DNA of 64,000 nt. It comes from Janthinobacterium rivuli. Its GTDB lineage: Bacteria; Pseudomonadota; Gammaproteobacteria; Burkholderiales; Burkholderiaceae_D. A program made the position numbers and the translations under genes. Location: NCBI RefSeq assembly GCF_029690045.1, contig NZ_CP121464.1:3410001-3474000 (forward strand), given 5' to 3'. Every line of letters begins with the position of its first letter. Position 1 is the stretch's first letter. The notes under the pieces were generated by a model. It did not search any database. It was not told where the DNA came from and worked only from the letters and a program-made list of their open reading frames with translations. Below, one piece after another: positions 61,755-64,000 of this stretch.

Positions 61755-63308
61755 TTAGAATTGCATGGTGAGCGTGGCGCTGACGCCGTTTTCGCGGTAG
61801 TCGCCGCCGCGGTTGCTGGCGTGCCGCGTGTGCCGCACGTCGATGCTGGCTGTCATGTTCTGCTGCAGGATGCGGGTGTAGCCGGCCGTCACGGTGATGT
61901 TGTTGTCGTGCCGGGGCACGCTCAGCGAGCGCACGCTGGCGTAGCCGGCATTGGCGTTCAGGCTGGTGCGCGAACTGGCTTTCCAGCTCCAGCCCAGGTT
62001 GCCGCTCATCTGGCGCGTACGGTCTTCGCTGCCGAATTCCACGCCGGGCAGCAAGCCGCTGTCGATGCCGCTGGCCGTTTGCGCCGTGCGGTCGACGGCC
62101 GTGATGCCGGCGATCATCGTGCTTTTCGCCGTGGCGCGCGCCATCGTCAGCTTCAGTTGCTTTTGCAGGAAATAGCGGTGGCTGAAGTAATTGATGGCGC
62201 CCCGTTCCGGCCCCAGGCTGTTGGCGTAGCGCAGGAAGGCATCGATGCGCAGGCGCCGGTCGCGCGCATTGGGAAAGATGCCGCGCCACAATTGATCGAG
62301 CAACTGGCCCGCGTCGCGGTCGCCCAGGCGCGAAAATTGCGTCGGCAGGGTGGTGATGTTTTCGCTGTAATTGAGTTGCCAGTTGGTATGGCGCTGCAGG
62401 AACGTGGCGTCCAGGCTGTAGGTGTTGCCAAAAAAGCGCTTGCCCGTGCTGAAGGCCACGCTGGTGCGCGGCGACGGCGTCCACACGCCGCCCAGCGACC
62501 AGAAGCGGCCGGCCGGCGCCTTGCCGCTGGCCGACACATAGCCTTCCTTTTCCGTGCCGCCGCTGGCCGTGGCCGCCCATTTGCTGCTGAACGGATAGCG
62601 CAGGCCCACGCTGCTGCGCTGCATGCGCATGGGCGCCAGCTTGCTGTCCTGCGTGCGGCGCAGGTCGTGGCTGGCGTTCCAGGTCCAGCCCTTGCCGCGC
62701 GGCTCGCCGCTGAGCAGCAATTCCATTTCATCGCTGTGCACGGACAGCAAGTCGCCGCCGCTGTCGACCGTGTTGCGCGTGTAACGCAGCTCGGTCGTGG
62801 CCAGGCCGCGGAAACGGTGGCGCAGGTAGGGGCTGATGCCGGTGGTGCGCACGGTGCTGGCGTTGTCCGTATCGGGCAGGTCGTCGATCAATTGCGGGCC
62901 GAACGGCGAGATGTTGCGCCGGCTCACGCTGGCGTCCGCATCGATGAAGAACCAGTCCTTCACCAGTTCAGCATCGGCCGAGGCGCCCAGTTCGTGGTGC
63001 TCGGTATCGGCGCGCTGGCCGGACAGGTATTTGTGCCAGCTGTAATCGAGGTGCACGCGCAGGCGCGGGCCCGTGCCGATGAGGGCGATGGCAGGTGCGA
63101 TTTCCGTGATGAAGTCCGATTGGGCCTGGCCGGACGGTGCGCGCAAGCCGTTGTCCGTATAGCTTTCGCGCAGGCGCAGCGACGGTTTCACGAGCCAGTC
63201 GATGGCACCGGCCGGCAGGGGCAGCAGCAGAGATAGCAACGGCAGCAACGGCAGCAGCGGCGACGGCGGCGGCGTTAGCGAAACCCGGCGGCTAATCGTA
63301 ATGGCCAT
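61755..63308 (-). CDS. Exosortase A-associated outer membrane beta-barrel protein
   Basis: A 517-residue protein with a signal peptide containing a low-complexity leucine/proline stretch (residues 12-34), then D-W-x-V-K-P-S-L-R-L-R-E-S-Y-T-D-N, and many alternating beta strands ending in F as expected of an outer-membrane barrel (TIGR03016-like). It is thought to take part in export across the outer membrane. The start overlaps the kinase gene by 17 bases. Confidence 0.9.
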   Translation of the reverse strand: MAITISRRVSLTPPPSPLLPLLPLLSLLLPLPAGAIDWLVKPSLRLRESYTDNGLRAPSGQAQSDFITEIAPAIALIGTGPRLRVHLDYSWHKYLSGQRADTEHHELGASADAELVKDWFFIDADASVSRRNISPFGPQLIDDLPDTDNASTVRTTGISPYLRHRFRGLATTELRYTRNTVDSGGDLLSVHSDEMELLLSGEPRGKGWTWNASHDLRRTQDSKLAPMRMQRSSVGLRYPFSSKWAATASGGTEKEGYVSASGKAPAGRFWSLGGVWTPSPRTSVAFSTGKRFFGNTYSLDATFLQRHTNWQLNYSENITTLPTQFSRLGDRDAGQLLDQLWRGIFPNARDRRLRIDAFLRYANSLGPERGAINYFSHRYFLQKQLKLTMARATAKSTMIAGITAVDRTAQTASGIDSGLLPGVEFGSEDRTRQMSGNLGWSWKASSRTSLNANAGYASVRSLSVPRHDNNITVTAGYTRILQQNMTASIDVRHTRHASNRGGDYRENGVSATLTMQF

Positions 63309-64000
63309 AGCCGTAGTAGTCGTTGCCGGGGAACGATTTGGTCTTGTTGTAGATCAAATGTATGTGTTCGCACGACTCGATCTGCCGCAGCGCTTCCTTG
63401 ACGGCGTGCTGCGTCGTCGTTTCCGCCTCGACCACCATGACGACTTGTCCCATCTGCCCGACCAGCGCATGCGCCTCGCTGGTGATCAGGAGGGGCGGCG
63501 AATCGAAGACGACGATGCGGTCGCCATAGCGGCTGGCAATTTCCGCCAGCAAGCGGCTCATGGCCCGGCTGGCCAGCAATTCCGTCGCGTGCTTGTTGCT
63601 GCGCCCGGCCGGCAGGATGCTCAGGTTGGCCACATTGGTTTTCAGGATCACGTCGGCCATGGCCAGTTGCGGGTCGAGCAGGATATCCATCAGCCCCGGC
63701 TCGGGCGGCAGGCCCAGCACTTTCAGCACGGACGGGCGCGCCACGTCCGCATCGACCAGCAGCACCGTGATATCCATTTCCATGGCGATGCTCATGGCCA
63801 GGTTGATGGCGCAATACGTCTTGCCTTCGCCCGGCATGGCGCTGGTGACGACGATCAGGTTGCCGTGGCGGATGGCCTCGCTGCCGCTGGCGCGCGCCTG
63901 ACGCAGCAGCGGGCGCTTGATGATGCGAAAATCCTCGGCCACCGCGCTGCGCCCGCCGTCGTGCGTGAGCATGCCTTGCTCGGCCAGCCGGTCCAGGTTC
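63292..64000 (-). CDS. Exosortase A-associated tyrosine autokinase, C-terminal part (runs off the window)
   Basis: A BY-kinase of polysaccharide systems (TIGR03018-like), cut by the right edge: codons N-L-D-R-L-A-E-Q-G continue in frame upstream of the ATG at 63972, so that ATG is internal. Walker A is P-G-E-G-K-T, Walker A' L-L-V-D-A-D-V-A-R-P, Walker B V-F-D-S-P-P. The tail N-D-Y-Y-G-Y-G-H-Y-D is the tyrosine cluster for autophosphorylation. It regulates polymer length together with a co-polymerase encoded further right. Confidence 0.93.
   Translation of the reverse strand, partial: NLDRLAEQGMLTHDGGRSAVAEDFRIIKRPLLRQARASGSEAIRHGNLIVVTSAMPGEGKTYCAINLAMSIAMEMDITVLLVDADVARPSVLKVLGLPPEPGLMDILLDPQLAMADVILKTNVANLSILPAGRSNKHATELLASRAMSRLLAEIASRYGDRIVVFDSPPLLITSEAHALVGQMGQVVMVVEAETTTQHAVKEALRQIESCEHIHLIYNKTKSFPGNDYYGYGHYD

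Overview
The window looks like a chromosomal segment of a GC-rich betaproteobacterium of the Oxalobacteraceae (Janthinobacterium, Duganella or Massilia-like). This is inferred from high-GC coding style, closely packed genes with ATGA-type overlaps, the exosortase A exopolysaccharide gene set, and protein family content. No rRNA, tRNA, CRISPR array or intact insertion sequence was seen.

Left part (1-18.4 kb), mostly housekeeping and accessory genes: a hotdog thioesterase, a methyl-accepting chemotaxis protein behind a long structured leader and an FNR-type box, a CPBP-like membrane protein, a divergent LysR regulator / 14-TM MFS exporter pair, and a lipoprotein serine hydrolase. A complete type I secretion operon follows (RTX protein of three tandem units, ABC exporter with a degenerate C39-like domain, HlyD-type adaptor, TolC-type outer membrane protein). 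Then come a VOC protein, purT, and two small genes of the DUF6678 and suppressor-of-fused (SUFU)-like kinds.

Island (18.4-21.8 kb): a sharply AT-rich block holding one 942-residue protein with an N-terminal PD-(D/E)xK nuclease-like domain and a central NACHT ATPase. It is the best candidate for a transferred anti-phage STAND system here.

Exopolysaccharide locus (21.8-64 kb, running off the right edge). The right block (48.9-64 kb, minus strand) is the canonical exosortase A group: tyrosine autokinase, outer membrane barrel, UDP-GlcNAc 2-epimerase, deacetylase, FemAB-like protein, two sugar transferases, XrtA fused to an EpsI domain, amidotransferase, glycosyltransferases. The left block (21.8-41.1 kb) holds a small-molecule module (AMP ligase, carrier protein, PLP decarboxylase, two alpha/beta-hydrolase-like proteins, GNAT protein, asparagine-synthase-like protein), an O-antigen ligase-type polymerase, a Wzx-type flippase, glycosyltransferases, and an MBOAT/SGNH acylation pair. 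Together they would build lipid-linked repeat units, decorate them with an acyl or aminoacyl group, flip, polymerise and export them. An FNR-type box sits in the divergent promoter of the small-molecule module. The initiating phosphoglycosyltransferase and the Wza/Wzc-type export components are not in the window and probably lie to the right.

Between the two blocks (41.1-48.9 kb) is unrelated material: a D-lactate dehydrogenase, TfoX-like and MepB-like genes, two serine beta-lactamase-fold proteins (the second AT-rich and probably acquired), and a two-gene unit of a YaaW/UPF0174 protein plus an unknown membrane protein.
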